From Okibacterium sp. HSC-33S16 (GTDB lineage Bacteria > Actinomycetota > Actinomycetes > Actinomycetales > Microbacteriaceae), in the NCBI RefSeq assembly GCF_024171565.1, contig NZ_JALJZZ010000001.1, forward strand, positions 744,001 to 808,000: a stretch of 64,000 nt of DNA, written 5' to 3'. Below the pieces are notes generated by a model. That model had not been told where the DNA came from, made no database searches, and worked only from the letters and a program-made list of their open reading frames with translations. Shown here one piece after another: positions 43,887 through 55,895 of this stretch. Positions within the stretch are counted from its first letter, which is position 1, and each line of letters begins with the position of its first letter. The position numbers and the translations under genes are program-made.

Positions 43887-44339
43887 TCAGGCTGCCCCGG
43901 GCGACGGCTCGCAGATCACGACCGGAATGTCTCGGTCGGTCTTGCTCTGGTACCGGGCATAGCCGCGGTAGGCGCGCACGATCTCCGGCCAGAGTTCGCG
44001 TTTCTCCTCCGACGTAGCCGTGCGGGCGTGAAATCGACGCCGAACGTCGTCGATGGTGATTTCGACGTCGGGCGCGGCGTTCAGGTTTCGGTACCACTGG
44101 GGGTCGGTGTCGTTACCGCCCTTCGACGCGACGAGGACAAGACGGTCGCTTGTGACGATCGGGGCGGTGAGGAGCGTTGACCGCGGCTTTCCGGTTGTCC
44201 GCCCGACCGTGTGTAACTCGACCACCTGCATGCGGCCGAGGGTGCGGCCGATGCGCCCACCCGTGACGGCGAGCACGAGCCGGTGGACGCCGTTCATTGC
44301 GCGCATGCCGAAATCTGTCACTGCTGCTGGTACCCCCAT
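43887..44339 (-). CDS. Nitroreductase/quinone reductase family protein (DUF385, DDN-like)
   Basis: A 150-residue split-barrel flavin/deazaflavin-binding protein related to mycobacterial Ddn. The core reads ELHTVGRTTGKPRSTLLTAP, followed by ASKGGNDTDPQWYRNLNAAPDVEI, the classical family segment that contacts the cofactor, and ends with VYRG-type helices (RAYRGYARYQSKTDRDIPVV). Relatives use F420H2 to reduce quinones or nitro compounds. No F420 biosynthesis gene occurs in this window, so cofactor use is unproven. The ATG at 44339 lies 7 nt after TACACT on the minus strand, a possible leaderless start, divergent from pabB. Confidence 0.88.
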   Translation of the reverse strand: MGVPAAVTDFGMRAMNGVHRLVLAVTGGRIGRTLGRMQVVELHTVGRTTGKPRSTLLTAPIVTSDRLVLVASKGGNDTDPQWYRNLNAAPDVEITIDDVRRRFHARTATSEEKRELWPEIVRAYRGYARYQSKTDRDIPVVICEPSPGAA

Positions 44340-44399
44340 GTTCGGCAGTGTATGTCGCCCGGACCACAAGCGAAACCCGGTGCCTTTAGGGTAGGAGTC
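44340..44399. promoter_or_regulatory. Divergent promoters of the DDN-like gene and pabB
   Basis: On the minus strand TACACT (plus positions 44347-44352) lies 7 nt before the ATG of the reductase gene. On the plus strand TAGGGT (44387-44392) lies 7 nt before the GTG of pabB. Both spacings fit leaderless transcripts. The -35 elements are weak (TTTCGC for the minus promoter). Confidence 0.5.
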
Positions 44400-45782
44400 G
44401 TGCATCCCCGAACCACGTCGCGGCTCCTCGGCACGTGGGTCGACCCGGAGACCGCGTTTGTGACCCTGTTCGCCACCTCGGCGAACGCGTTCTGGCTCGA
44501 TAGTGGCCCCACCGCCTCGACCGGGTACAGCTACCTCGGCGATGGATCGACAGTCGTGACCGCTTCGGTTGCCGACGGCACCGTGACCACCTCAAGCGCA
44601 CTGGGCTCCCACACCACAGCAGGTTCGATCTTCGACGCCCTGTCGCTGCTGCTCGCCGACGGTGGCCCGGCACCGGTGAGCGGCGACTTCGCGCCCGGCT
44701 GGGTGGGCTGGTTAGGGTACGAGGCCGGTGCGTCAGAGACCGGCACCCGCCACCACACCTCGCGTTACCCCGACGCGGCCTTCCTCCAACCCCGGCGCCT
44801 GCTCGTGTTCGACCACGCTCAACGCACCGTGACGGCGATCGTCACCGGCGACACCGCCGACACTGCCGACGAGTGGGGCTGGCTCTCCCCGCTCGGCCAG
44901 CCGCTCGACGCCGCGATCCCTGAGCCGCACCCGGCCGCTCTCGCCCCTGCGCGATGGCGGCACAGCCGATCGGCATACGGTTCCCTGATCACCCGGGCGC
45001 AGGAGCAGATCCGAGCCGGCAACGCTTACCAGCTCTGCCTCACCAATGAAGTTCTCGTCGACGGAAGCTTCGACCCTGTCGCGATCTACCGGCGGCTCCG
45101 CCACACCAGCCCCAGCCATCACGGGGGCCTGCTCCGATTCGGTGACATCGCGCTGGTCAGCTCATCGCCCGAACAATTCCTCCGAATCGCCCCGGACGGC
45201 ACCATCACCACCCGCCCGATCAAAGGCACACGGCCACGCGGAAGCGATATCGAAACGGATGCCATCGAGCGGCACAGCCTGTTGGCCAGCGAGAAAGAAC
45301 GTGCAGAAAACCTGATGATCGTCGATCTCATGCGCAACGACCTCGGCCGCGTGGCGGCCCTCGGCAGTGTGCGCGTGACCGAACTGCTCGCCGTGGAGAG
45401 CTACGCCCAGGTGCACCAGCTCGTCAGTACCGTCACAGCCCGGCTTGCGCCGGGTCTGTCAGCGGTGGACGCGGTCGCAGCTGCGTTCCCGGCCGGATCG
45501 ATGACGGGTGCCCCGAAAATGTCGGCCATGGCGATCCTCGACGGCCTCGAAGCTGGCCCGCGAGGGGTGTACTCCGGGGCCTTCGGCTATGTCGGACTCG
45601 ACGGCAGCGTCGACCTCGCCATGGTGATTCGCAGCATCCTGATCGATCCGGCCGGCGCCGCAATCGGCACCGGCGGCGGCATCACCGCGCTCTCCGTTGT
45701 CGACGAAGAAATCGAGGAAACGCGGCTCAAGGCCGCCGCATTACTCGATGCGCTCGGCATCCGCGAACAGGAAGTAGGCTAG
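44400..45782 (+). CDS. pabB: Chorismate-binding enzyme, probable aminodeoxychorismate synthase component I
   Basis: A 460-residue enzyme of the TrpE/PabB/MenF/EntC superfamily. The C-terminal chorismate-binding domain has RSAYGSLITRAQEQIRAGNAYQ, then SSSPEQFLR, PIKGTRPRG, RAENLMIVDLMRNDLGRV and FPAGSMTGAPKMSAM, all classical. QEQIRAGNAYQLCLTNE and PIKGTRPRG fit PabB, which makes 4-amino-4-deoxychorismate for folate; TrpE is the alternative and cannot be excluded without a tree. No amidotransferase or lyase gene is adjacent. GTG at 44400 is preferred; it follows GTAGGAGTC and a possible -10. Confidence 0.85.
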   Translation: MHPRTTSRLLGTWVDPETAFVTLFATSANAFWLDSGPTASTGYSYLGDGSTVVTASVADGTVTTSSALGSHTTAGSIFDALSLLLADGGPAPVSGDFAPGWVGWLGYEAGASETGTRHHTSRYPDAAFLQPRRLLVFDHAQRTVTAIVTGDTADTADEWGWLSPLGQPLDAAIPEPHPAALAPARWRHSRSAYGSLITRAQEQIRAGNAYQLCLTNEVLVDGSFDPVAIYRRLRHTSPSHHGGLLRFGDIALVSSSPEQFLRIAPDGTITTRPIKGTRPRGSDIETDAIERHSLLASEKERAENLMIVDLMRNDLGRVAALGSVRVTELLAVESYAQVHQLVSTVTARLAPGLSAVDAVAAAFPAGSMTGAPKMSAMAILDGLEAGPRGVYSGAFGYVGLDGSVDLAMVIRSILIDPAGAAIGTGGGITALSVVDEEIEETRLKAAALLDALGIREQEVG

Positions 45783-45837
45783 TTCTTTGGACCGTGATTG
45801 AGCCTGCCCCTGCTCCCCGTACGGTTCCTTTCCGCTT

Positions 45838-48405
<2,568 letters not shown>

Positions 48406-48419
48406 CCCAGGCCCGTCAG

Positions 48420-48453
48420 GACCCGCCTTCCTGCACAGGGAGGCGGGTCTTTT
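48420..48453 (+). terminator. Intrinsic terminator after leuS
   Basis: GACCCGCCTTCC (48420-48431) pairs with GGGAGGCGGGTC (48438-48449), 12 pairs with one T-G, a 6-nt loop and TTTT (48450-48453). Confidence 0.88.
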
Positions 48454-48514
48454 CGTTCCGCCACAGGCCGGCTTACGCCGCGTCGGGTCCGCAGAAAACG
48501 ACTTGGCTTGTCGT

Positions 48515-49192
48515 ATGGCTCCGCAGTCGCACGCGCGCCCCGCGCACCGGGCTTCTGTGCGATCACGGACCGCACCCCAGACGCGCCGATCGCCGAGGGT
48601 AAGGCTGGGCATCGGCGCCATGGTTGTCCTGCTCATCACCGGGCTCACCGTCGCCGTAGTGGTGTCACTCCTCGGGTCAGCCGGTGCCACCACCACTCTC
48701 GACGGATCGCCGTCAGGAACCCCGACGTCCGGTACCGAGTCGGGCCGCGGGAGCTCGGGGCAGACGGTGTACGTCCACATCCTCGGCGCGGTTGCTGCGC
48801 CCGGCGTTTACTCGCTTCGAGACGGTGACCGGGTGCTCGACGCCGTTGCGGCGGCGGGCGGCTTCACAATGACCGCTGACCAGCGCGGCGTGAACCTGGC
48901 CCGCTTTGTGGTCGACGGCGAACAGATCCTGGTCCCGGAGATGGGAGCGGCCCCACCGGGGAACGGCTCATCATCCGGTGGGGCGTCAGCGCGGGATTCC
49001 GGCACCGTGAACATCAACACAGCGACGAGTGACCAGCTCGAGGAGTTGCCACGCGTGGGGCCGGAAATGGCTTCACGGATCATCGCCTGGCGCGACGCGA
49101 ACGGGCCGTTCACCGTGGTTGACGAGCTGATGAATGTGACGGGAATCGGCCAGAAGACGTTCGACGCACTCAAGGAGTTGGTGACGGTATGA
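48515..49192 (+). CDS. comEA: ComEA-like DNA-binding competence protein
   Basis: A 225-residue protein with a basic N-terminus, one membrane helix at about 34-56 (IGAMVVLLITGLTVAVVVSLL), a Ser/Gly/Thr linker, an SLBB domain (about 85-140, VHILGAVAAPGVYSL and AGGFTMTADQRGVNLAR) and a C-terminal helix-hairpin-helix (about 165-225, VNINTATSDQLEELPRVGP and VTGIGQKTFDALKEL). This is the standard anchored DNA receptor for uptake. ATG at 48515 is preferred over an upstream TTG. The gene overlaps comEC by ATGA. Whether this organism is naturally transformable cannot be said from here. Confidence 0.93.
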   Translation: MAPQSHARPAHRASVRSRTAPQTRRSPRVRLGIGAMVVLLITGLTVAVVVSLLGSAGATTTLDGSPSGTPTSGTESGRGSSGQTVYVHILGAVAAPGVYSLRDGDRVLDAVAAAGGFTMTADQRGVNLARFVVDGEQILVPEMGAAPPGNGSSSGGASARDSGTVNINTATSDQLEELPRVGPEMASRIIAWRDANGPFTVVDELMNVTGIGQKTFDALKELVTV

Positions 49193-51627
49193 CGGGTGCT
49201 TCGAGTCGCCGGCACCGTCTCGCCGTGCCCGCCGCGGGGGTGTGGGTCTCATCCGCACTCCTCGTTGGTGCGCCGGAGCACGCGTGGTGGGCGGGGCTGG
49301 GTGTCCTGGCCCTCTCTCTCGCTTTCGCCGCTGCCGCGGGACACCATGAGCTGCGCGGACGCTCCCGCGCGAGACACGTACAGGAGCGCAGCCTCCGGGG
49401 GAGCCCGCTCACAGAGCACCTCGTGTCCTGGCAGGGGATCCTCGCCGTGACGTTCCTCGGTATGGCCCTCGTGGCATCGGTCATCAGCATTCGCGACGCG
49501 TCACGGTCGCCGCCCCTCCTCGAGTCCGCGTTCGACACTGGGCGATCGGTGACCGTGGTCGTGACGGTCACCGACAAGACCGAGCTCCAGGTGCGCACGT
49601 CGTCGGCACCGTGGGACCGTTCGACCGACGGCGTGGTCCAGTCCGAAGAGCAACGCATCCGCGGCACAGCGACCATGCTGACTGTGGGGCGGTCGACGGC
49701 AGCGGTGTCTGTGCCCGTTGTAGTCTTCGCCAGGGTTGGACCCAACGGACTCACCGCGATCGGACAAGTGGTCTCTCTCACCGGGAAGGCGAAGGCGACC
49801 GAACCGGGGGAGCAGGCTGCGGCGCTGATCTTCGCCACGGACGTGACGACGGTCACCGAACCGCCGGCGTGGCTGGCCTGGGCACCGGGCATGCGCTCCA
49901 CGCTGGTGGAGAAGGCGAAAGAGTTGCCCGGTCGAGGAGGTGAGTTGCTTCCTGGGCTCGCCGTTGGCGACACCAGCGCGGTGTCCGAGAGCCTCGACGC
50001 GGCGATGAAAGCCAGTTCCCTCAGCCACCTCACCGCGGTTTCCGGGGCCAATTGCGCCGTCATCGTCGCGGTCATCGTGCTCCTGCTGGCCGCAGTAGGC
50101 GCCCCGCGCTGGCTCCGGATCAGCGGCGCACTCGCCGGGCTCGGCGCATTCGTCATCCTGGTGACACCCGAGCCCAGCGTCGTCCGCGCGGCGCTCATGG
50201 CGGTCGCCGTGCTGCTCACACTCGCGGGTGGACGGCCGGCGGCCGGAGTACCCCTGCTCAGCCTTGTCGTCCTCGTTCTGCTCATCGGCGATCCGTGGAT
50301 GTCGCGCAGTTATGGGTTCGTATTGTCCGTGCTCGCCACAGCCGGGCTGCTCGTCCTCACGCGGCCGCTGACCCGACTTCTGGCCGGGTGGATGCCGCGC
50401 CCGCTGGCCGCCGCTATCGCTCTGCCGCTGGCTGCACAGCTCGCCTGCCAGCCTGTGCTCATCCTGCTCGACGCATCGATTCCGCTCTACGGCATTCCGG
50501 CGAATCTTCTGGCCGCCCCGGCTGCTCCCGCCGCAACGCTGCTTGGCCTGCTGGCGTGCCTGTCGGCAGCGTTCCCTCCGCTCTCGGGACTTGCCCTCTG
50601 GCTTGGCTGGCTGCCCGCGTCGTGGATCGCCGGGATCGCAGGCACATCGGCGTCGCTTCCCGCCGCACGGCTGCCGTGGCTTGAGGGGGGAACCGGCGCA
50701 TTCTTGCTCGCCGGAATCACTGCCGCGGCGCTGGCACTCCCGTTTGCTCGAGCGCGGGGTCGTCGACGGCTGGCGCTGGCCCTGTCTGCGCTTCTCGTAC
50801 TCACCGGCGGGCTCTACGCGGGCGCGGCCGTGGCGGACCGGATCGGACCGCGACTCGCACTGCCACCCGACTGGAGCTACGCCGCCTGCGATGTCGGGCA
50901 GGGTGACGCCGTACTGATCCGCAGCGGCGACGCAATCGCCCTCATCGACACCGGCCCCGATCCCGCACTCCTGACCACCTGCCTTGACTCTCTCGGCGTT
51001 GTGCGCCTCGACCTTCTCGTCCTCACCCACTTCGACCTCGACCACGTTGGTGGCGTTGCAGCTGTGATCGGGCGCGTCGATCGGGTTCTCAGCGGCGTGC
51101 CCGATAATGACGGTGACGAACGGATGCTGCGGGGCCTCGACACACACGGAGCGAACGTCTCGGGCGCACGTGCGGGGCAGAGCGGTGCCCTGGGCAGCCT
51201 CGACTGGCAGGTGCTCTGGCCGCCAGGTCATACTCGCAACCCGCCGACCGGCAATGACGGCAGCGTTGTGCTTCTCGTCGACGGCAACGGGATCCGCTCA
51301 CTCTTTCTCGGCGACCTGTCCGAGCAAGCGCAGGAGGCAATGCTGGCTACCCGCGTGCTGCGAGGAACGGTTGACCTCGTCAAGGTGGCGCACCACGGGT
51401 CGGCCGACCAGAGTGCACGACTGTATGAGCGGATCCGCGCACGGGCCGGCCTCATCTCGGTCGGGGCCGACAACGATTACGGGCACCCTGCCCCGTCGAT
51501 TCTCGGTGTCCTGCGCAGGGCAGGGACGACCGCCATTCGCACCGACCGTTGCGGCATGATCGTGGTCGGCCCGGCGACGACCGGGCTCAGCGTCTGGACC
51601 GAGCGGCGAGGGGCCGGCTGCCCATGA
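49189..51627 (+). CDS. comEC: ComEC/Rec2 family DNA transport membrane protein
   Basis: An 812-residue membrane protein. It has N-terminal helices, an OB-like extracellular region (DUF4131, about 80-220), the multi-helix Competence domain (about 225-540, SHLTAVSGANCAVIVAV is diagnostic), and a C-terminal metallo-beta-lactamase-like domain (about 560-812) with CDVGQGDAVLI, THFDLDHVGG near residues 612-621 and KVAHHGSADQS. The protein is thought to form the channel for single-stranded DNA and to degrade the other strand. The metal-site motif is present as HxDxDH. It follows comEA directly and precedes holA, the common actinobacterial order. Confidence 0.94.
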   Translation: MTGASSRRHRLAVPAAGVWVSSALLVGAPEHAWWAGLGVLALSLAFAAAAGHHELRGRSRARHVQERSLRGSPLTEHLVSWQGILAVTFLGMALVASVISIRDASRSPPLLESAFDTGRSVTVVVTVTDKTELQVRTSSAPWDRSTDGVVQSEEQRIRGTATMLTVGRSTAAVSVPVVVFARVGPNGLTAIGQVVSLTGKAKATEPGEQAAALIFATDVTTVTEPPAWLAWAPGMRSTLVEKAKELPGRGGELLPGLAVGDTSAVSESLDAAMKASSLSHLTAVSGANCAVIVAVIVLLLAAVGAPRWLRISGALAGLGAFVILVTPEPSVVRAALMAVAVLLTLAGGRPAAGVPLLSLVVLVLLIGDPWMSRSYGFVLSVLATAGLLVLTRPLTRLLAGWMPRPLAAAIALPLAAQLACQPVLILLDASIPLYGIPANLLAAPAAPAATLLGLLACLSAAFPPLSGLALWLGWLPASWIAGIAGTSASLPAARLPWLEGGTGAFLLAGITAAALALPFARARGRRRLALALSALLVLTGGLYAGAAVADRIGPRLALPPDWSYAACDVGQGDAVLIRSGDAIALIDTGPDPALLTTCLDSLGVVRLDLLVLTHFDLDHVGGVAAVIGRVDRVLSGVPDNDGDERMLRGLDTHGANVSGARAGQSGALGSLDWQVLWPPGHTRNPPTGNDGSVVLLVDGNGIRSLFLGDLSEQAQEAMLATRVLRGTVDLVKVAHHGSADQSARLYERIRARAGLISVGADNDYGHPAPSILGVLRRAGTTAIRTDRCGMIVVGPATTGLSVWTERRGAGCP

Positions 51628-51671
51628 TCCTGTCGGGCGCCGCCGGTAAGCTGGAAGGTGAAGGACGGTGA

Positions 51672-52712
51672 ATGGTGGCAGCTGCACGAGGCGGGGCATC
51701 CGCTCGAACGGCGACGAAAGTCGCTATTCCCCAATTGGGTTGGAACGAGGTTCGCCCGGCACCGGTCGTTCTGGTCTCCGGGCCGCAAGGTTTCCTCGCT
51801 GATCGCGCCATCAGACTGCTGCGTGATTTCCTCAAGGCGGAAGACCCGAGCCTTGAAGTCAACGATATTCAGGCCGATAGCTATGCACCGGGTGAGCTGC
51901 TTACCCTCGCAAGCCCGTCGTTGTTTGGCGAACCGCGACTGATTCGCGTCAGCAACGTGGAGAAGAGTTCAGATGCCTTTCTCCTCGACTCGCTGTCGTA
52001 CCTCGAGTCGCCGGCCGACGGTGCCTACGTTGTGCTGCGTCACGGGGGAGGGGTCCGTGGAAAGAAGCTCCTCGACGCTGTGCGGGCGAGCAAAGCACAT
52101 GCCATCGAGATCGTCTGTGCGGAGCTGAAGAAAGAGAGCGACAAGTTCGACTTTGCTGCCGCGGAGTTCAAAGCAGCAGGCAAACCGATTCGCCCCGCCG
52201 CCTTGCGCGCAATCGTCTCGGCATTTGCTGACGACCTGGCCGAGCTGGCCGGTGCGTGTGCGCAGCTCATCGCCGACAGCAGTTCCGAGGTGACCGAGGC
52301 CGTGGTGAACCGGTACTACGGTGGCCGGGTTGAAACCAACGCTTTCGCGGTGGCCGACGCCGCGATCGCCGGACGCTACGCCGAGGCTCTGGTCGGACTG
52401 AGGCACGCCCTCGCGTCAGGTGCCGACCCCGTGCCGCTCGTTGCGGCCTTCGCCAGCAAACTCCGCACCATGGCCAAGGTACAGGGCGGTCGTGGTTCGT
52501 CTGCAGACCTGGCCCGACAGTTCGGGCTTGCACCCTGGCAGGTAGACCGCGCGCGCCGCGACCTGTCCGGCTGGACCGACCAGGGCCTCGGCCGGTGCAT
52601 CCAGGTTCTCGCCGACACCGATGCCAGTGTGAAGGGTGAGGGCCGCGACCCGGTCTATGCCCTCGAACGCATGGTGTACACGGTGGCTGGGCGCGGTCGA
52701 CTGCCGCGCTGA
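51672..52712 (+). CDS. holA: DNA polymerase III delta subunit
   Basis: A 346-residue clamp-loader subunit that opens the sliding clamp. The AAA-like N-terminal part reads PAPVVLVSGPQGFLADRAIRLLRDF, then TLASPSLFGEPRLIRVSNVEK; the later DLAELAGACAQLIADSS and FAVADAAIAGRYAEALVGLRHAL are conserved HolA segments. There is no intact Walker A, as expected for delta. It starts with ATG at 51672, 44 nt after comEC. It ends before the bidirectional terminator shared with rpsT. Confidence 0.94.
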   Translation: MVAAARGGASARTATKVAIPQLGWNEVRPAPVVLVSGPQGFLADRAIRLLRDFLKAEDPSLEVNDIQADSYAPGELLTLASPSLFGEPRLIRVSNVEKSSDAFLLDSLSYLESPADGAYVVLRHGGGVRGKKLLDAVRASKAHAIEIVCAELKKESDKFDFAAAEFKAAGKPIRPAALRAIVSAFADDLAELAGACAQLIADSSSEVTEAVVNRYYGGRVETNAFAVADAAIAGRYAEALVGLRHALASGADPVPLVAAFASKLRTMAKVQGGRGSSADLARQFGLAPWQVDRARRDLSGWTDQGLGRCIQVLADTDASVKGEGRDPVYALERMVYTVAGRGRLPR

Positions 52713-52754
52713 CCGCGACTGGCGTCTCACTGCGACCGACGCCTCGCTGCAACG

Positions 52755-52784
52755 AAAAAGGCCCCGCCGAAGCGGAGCCTTTTT
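52755..52784. terminator. Bidirectional terminator between holA and rpsT
   Basis: AAAAAGGCCCCGC (52755-52767) pairs with GCGGAGCCTTTTT (52772-52784) with one internal mismatch and a CGAA loop. The T run on one strand and A run on the other allow termination in both directions for these convergent genes. Confidence 0.88.
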
Positions 52785-52804
52785 AATCGACCGGAGTCGG
52801 ACGC

Positions 52805-53065
52805 TTAGAGCGCAGCAGCCTTCTTGGCGAGGGCCGACTTGCGGTTCGCAGCCTGGTTCTTGTGGATGACGCCCTTGCTGACGGCCTTGTCGAGCTTCTT
52901 CGACGCGTTCTTCACGGTCGCTTCTGCCACGGCCTTGTCGCCGGCGACGATCGCTGCACGGGCCTGGCGCACGACGGTGCGGAGCTCGCTCTTGACCGCC
53001 TTGTTGCGCTCGGTTGCCTTCTTGTTGGTGCCGATTCGCTTGATCTGCGACTTAATATTTGCCAC
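52805..53065 (-). CDS. rpsT: 30S ribosomal protein S20
   Basis: An 86-residue basic helical ribosomal protein that binds 16S rRNA early in assembly. [21 protein letters not shown] is a typical start and [18 protein letters not shown] a typical end. It begins with GTG at 53065. It is monocistronic, convergent with holA and divergent from lepA, a conserved arrangement in actinobacteria. The 286-nt space between rpsT and lepA holds no gene I can support. Confidence 0.97.
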   Translation of the reverse strand: MANIKSQIKRIGTNKKATERNKAVKSELRTVVRQARAAIVAGDKAVAEATVKNASKKLDKAVSKGVIHKNQAANRKSALAKKAAAL

Positions 53066-53351
53066 GTTTAATACGCTTTCGTTTGTTCTGAATGGAAGTG
53101 CCGGTCAGCGAGAGAGGGCGCATTCCGACGAAAATCGTGCGGAGTCATCCACACGCAAGTCAACAAGTCACTCTATCAGCCGTCGTCGATTAGGAGAAAT
53201 TTGCGGCGGCGTGTGTGGCAGCCGCCCCGTGGCATCCGTTCTGGGACGAAAATCGATGCCATCGATGACTGTGATTGCGGATCGACCAGCGCCGCGGCCA
53301 TGGGACAATGGGGAGTTAGTCCGTCCCACTCTTTTGAATCCTGAGGAACGC

Positions 53352-55205
53352 GTGAGCCCCAAAGCTGTCAAGGCACTCGAGCCCGCCGCGACCGACCCGT
53401 CGTTCATTCGCAACTTCTGCATCATTGCGCACATCGACCACGGTAAGTCGACGCTGGCAGACCGGATGCTGTCTGTCACCGGAGCGGTCGCTGACCGTGA
53501 CATGAGGGCGCAATACCTCGACCGGATGGACATTGAGCGTGAGCGCGGAATCACTATCAAGAGCCAGGCCGTACGGATGCCGTGGGACGTCGACGGTCAG
53601 ACCTACGCCCTCAACATGATCGATACGCCGGGCCACGTCGACTTCACCTATGAAGTTTCGCGCTCACTCGCCGCGTGTGAAGGAGCGATTCTGCTCGTCG
53701 ACGCCGCACAGGGGATCGAAGCGCAGACGCTCGCCAACCTGTACCTGGCGATGGAGAACGATCTGGAGATCATTCCGGTTCTCAACAAGATCGACCTCCC
53801 GGCCGCTGATCCGGACAAGTACGCGAAGGAAATCGCGAACCTTATCGGTGGATCGCCGGAAGACGTGCTGAAGGTGTCCGGAAAGACCGGAATGGGCGTC
53901 GAGGCGCTGCTGGACCGAGTGGTCGAGCGGATCCCGAACCCGGTCGGCGACCCTCACGCTCCGGCGCGCGCCATGATTTTCGACTCGGTGTACGACACCT
54001 ACCGCGGCGTCATCACCTACGTGCGCATGATCGACGGCCAGTTGAGCCCGCGCGAGCGAATCCAGATGATGTCGACGCGCGCGGTGCACGAGCTTCTCGA
54101 GATCGGCGTCAGCTCTCCTGAGCCGGTACCCACGAAGGGGCTCGGGGTTGGCGAGGTCGGATACCTCATTACCGGTGTGAAGGACGTGCGCCAGTCAAAG
54201 GTGGGCGACACGGTCACGACCGCGGCGAAGCCGTCCACCGAGGCGCTTCCGGGATACACCGACCCTAAGCCGATGGTGTTCTCCGGGCTCTACCCGATCG
54301 ACGGCAGCGACTACCCGGTTCTGCGTGACGCCCTCGACAAGCTCAAATTGTCGGATGCGTCGTTGAACTATGAACCGGAAACCTCTGTCGCCCTCGGGTT
54401 CGGGTTCCGTTGCGGGTTCCTCGGGCTGCTTCACCTTGAGATCGTGACCGAGCGGCTGGAGCGCGAGTTCAATCTCGACCTCATCGCCACGGCGCCGAGC
54501 GTGACCTACGAAGTGACCACCGACGACAAGAAGACCGTCACGGTCACGAACCCCAGTGAGTTCCCGAGCGGCAAAATCTCCTCCGTCGAGGAGCCCATGG
54601 TCAAGGTCGGCATCCTGGCGCCGAAAGACTACGTCGGCGCCATTATGGAGTTGTGCCAGGGCCGCCGCGGAGCGCTCCTCGGCATGGAGTACTTCGGTGA
54701 GGATCGGGTGGAGCTTCGCTACACGATGCCCCTTGGTGAGATCGTCTTCGACTTCTTCGACCACCTCAAGAGCCGCACGCAGGGTTACGCTTCGCTCGAT
54801 TACGAGCCGTCCGGTTCGCAGACCGCTGACCTGGTGAAGGTCGACATTCTGCTTCAGGGCGAGCAGGTCGATGCGTTCAGCGCCATCGTGCACCGGGATA
54901 AGGCCTACGCATACGGGCTTCTGATGACCGAGCGCCTCAAGAAATTGATCCCGCGCCAGCAGTTCGAAGTTCCTATCCAGGCAGCTATCGGCGCTCGTAT
55001 CATTGCGAGGGAGTCGGTGCGTGCCATGCGCAAGGACGTGCTCGCGAAGTGTTACGGCGGTGACATCAGTCGTAAGCGCAAACTGCTCGAGAAGCAGAAA
55101 GAAGGAAAGAAGCGCATGAAGATGGTCGGCCGCGTTGAGGTTCCGCAGGAGGCGTTCATTGCTGCGCTGAGCGGTGACACCGAGGTCGCGAAAGACAAGA
55201 AGTAG
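53352..55205 (+). CDS. lepA: Elongation factor 4 (LepA)
   Basis: A 617-residue translational GTPase that acts on stalled or mis-translocated ribosomes or on initiation. G1 AHIDHGKST (about residues 25-33), switch region [13 protein letters not shown]3 DTPGHVDF and G4 NKIDLP are present. The LepA-specific C-terminus follows ([23 protein letters not shown]). GTG at 53352, preceded by GAGGAACGC, gives the normal family length; an open frame reaching further upstream is non-family sequence. It is 3 nt ahead of the DUF1990 gene. Confidence 0.97.
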   Translation: MSPKAVKALEPAATDPSFIRNFCIIAHIDHGKSTLADRMLSVTGAVADRDMRAQYLDRMDIERERGITIKSQAVRMPWDVDGQTYALNMIDTPGHVDFTYEVSRSLAACEGAILLVDAAQGIEAQTLANLYLAMENDLEIIPVLNKIDLPAADPDKYAKEIANLIGGSPEDVLKVSGKTGMGVEALLDRVVERIPNPVGDPHAPARAMIFDSVYDTYRGVITYVRMIDGQLSPRERIQMMSTRAVHELLEIGVSSPEPVPTKGLGVGEVGYLITGVKDVRQSKVGDTVTTAAKPSTEALPGYTDPKPMVFSGLYPIDGSDYPVLRDALDKLKLSDASLNYEPETSVALGFGFRCGFLGLLHLEIVTERLEREFNLDLIATAPSVTYEVTTDDKKTVTVTNPSEFPSGKISSVEEPMVKVGILAPKDYVGAIMELCQGRRGALLGMEYFGEDRVELRYTMPLGEIVFDFFDHLKSRTQGYASLDYEPSGSQTADLVKVDILLQGEQVDAFSAIVHRDKAYAYGLLMTERLKKLIPRQQFEVPIQAAIGARIIARESVRAMRKDVLAKCYGGDISRKRKLLEKQKEGKKRMKMVGRVEVPQEAFIAALSGDTEVAKDKK

Positions 55206-55208
55206 CCC

Positions 55209-55862
55209 ATGCGTCGCAGCAACTTCGAAGATCAGCCCGTCGACTACGCTGCCGTCGGTGCCACACAGGCGCATGACCTCATGCAGTACCCGCCCGAAGG
55301 TTTCGTTCCTTACGAGGCGTCGATCCGGTTGGGCAGCGGTGCTGAGCGGTTCGAGAGCGCATCCACTTCTCTGCTGAGCTGGGCGGTGCAGCGCGGGGCA
55401 GGGCTTCGCGTGGAGGACATTCAGTCCGGTGGCGGTGACCGCTACGGCGGAATCCGGTATGCGGAAGATGGATCGCCGCTCGAGCCGATTCACCTGTCGA
55501 GCGAGCAGCGGTTCGCCGCCGACGGCACTCCCTATGTTGCGTCAGGGACAACGGCGCGGCTGCACGGTCGCATCGGAATGTTCACCATTGAGGAACAGAT
55601 CAGGGTTGTCTACCTGATCGAGGAGCCGGACGTTGTTGCCTTCGCCTACGGTACCGTCGGAGGCAAGCGCGTGAGCGGCGAGGACTCATTCCGCATTACG
55701 CGGCGCGAAGATGACTCGGTCTGGTTCGAAGCGCGATCGTTCATGCGCGCCCTCGCCCCGCATTACCGGCTGTTTCCACCGCTGATGACGCTTCGCCGCA
55801 AGCGGCTGACCACGGAGTACCTGCGCGCCCTCTCCCCGCTGTGGACGGGCTCGGCTTCCTAG
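55209..55862 (+). CDS. DUF1990 family protein
   Basis: A 217-residue soluble protein of the DUF1990 family, recognised from FEDQPVDYAAVGATQAHDL near the start, GFVPYEASIRLGSGAERFE, and VAFAYGTVGGKRVSGEDSFRI, then the aromatic C-terminal helix PHYRLFPPLMTLRRKRLTTEYL. Plant and bacterial members have no proven activity, although the fold may resemble START-like or polyketide-cyclase domains. It starts 3 nt after lepA and 33 nt before hemW, so it is probably co-transcribed with both, as in many actinobacteria. Confidence 0.88.
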   Translation: MRRSNFEDQPVDYAAVGATQAHDLMQYPPEGFVPYEASIRLGSGAERFESASTSLLSWAVQRGAGLRVEDIQSGGGDRYGGIRYAEDGSPLEPIHLSSEQRFAADGTPYVASGTTARLHGRIGMFTIEEQIRVVYLIEEPDVVAFAYGTVGGKRVSGEDSFRITRREDDSVWFEARSFMRALAPHYRLFPPLMTLRRKRLTTEYLRALSPLWTGSAS

Positions 55863-55895
55863 AGTGAGCATTACCTCGCACCACGGACCCCGCTG

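Noticed and set aside
52824-53351. N-terminal extension of lepA
   Set aside because: The extra 176 codons are antisense to rpsT and its upstream region; GTG at 53352 gives normal LepA length.
54195-55493. 432-residue open frame antisense to lepA
   Set aside because: Shadow of lepA; low-complexity composition without a recognisable domain.
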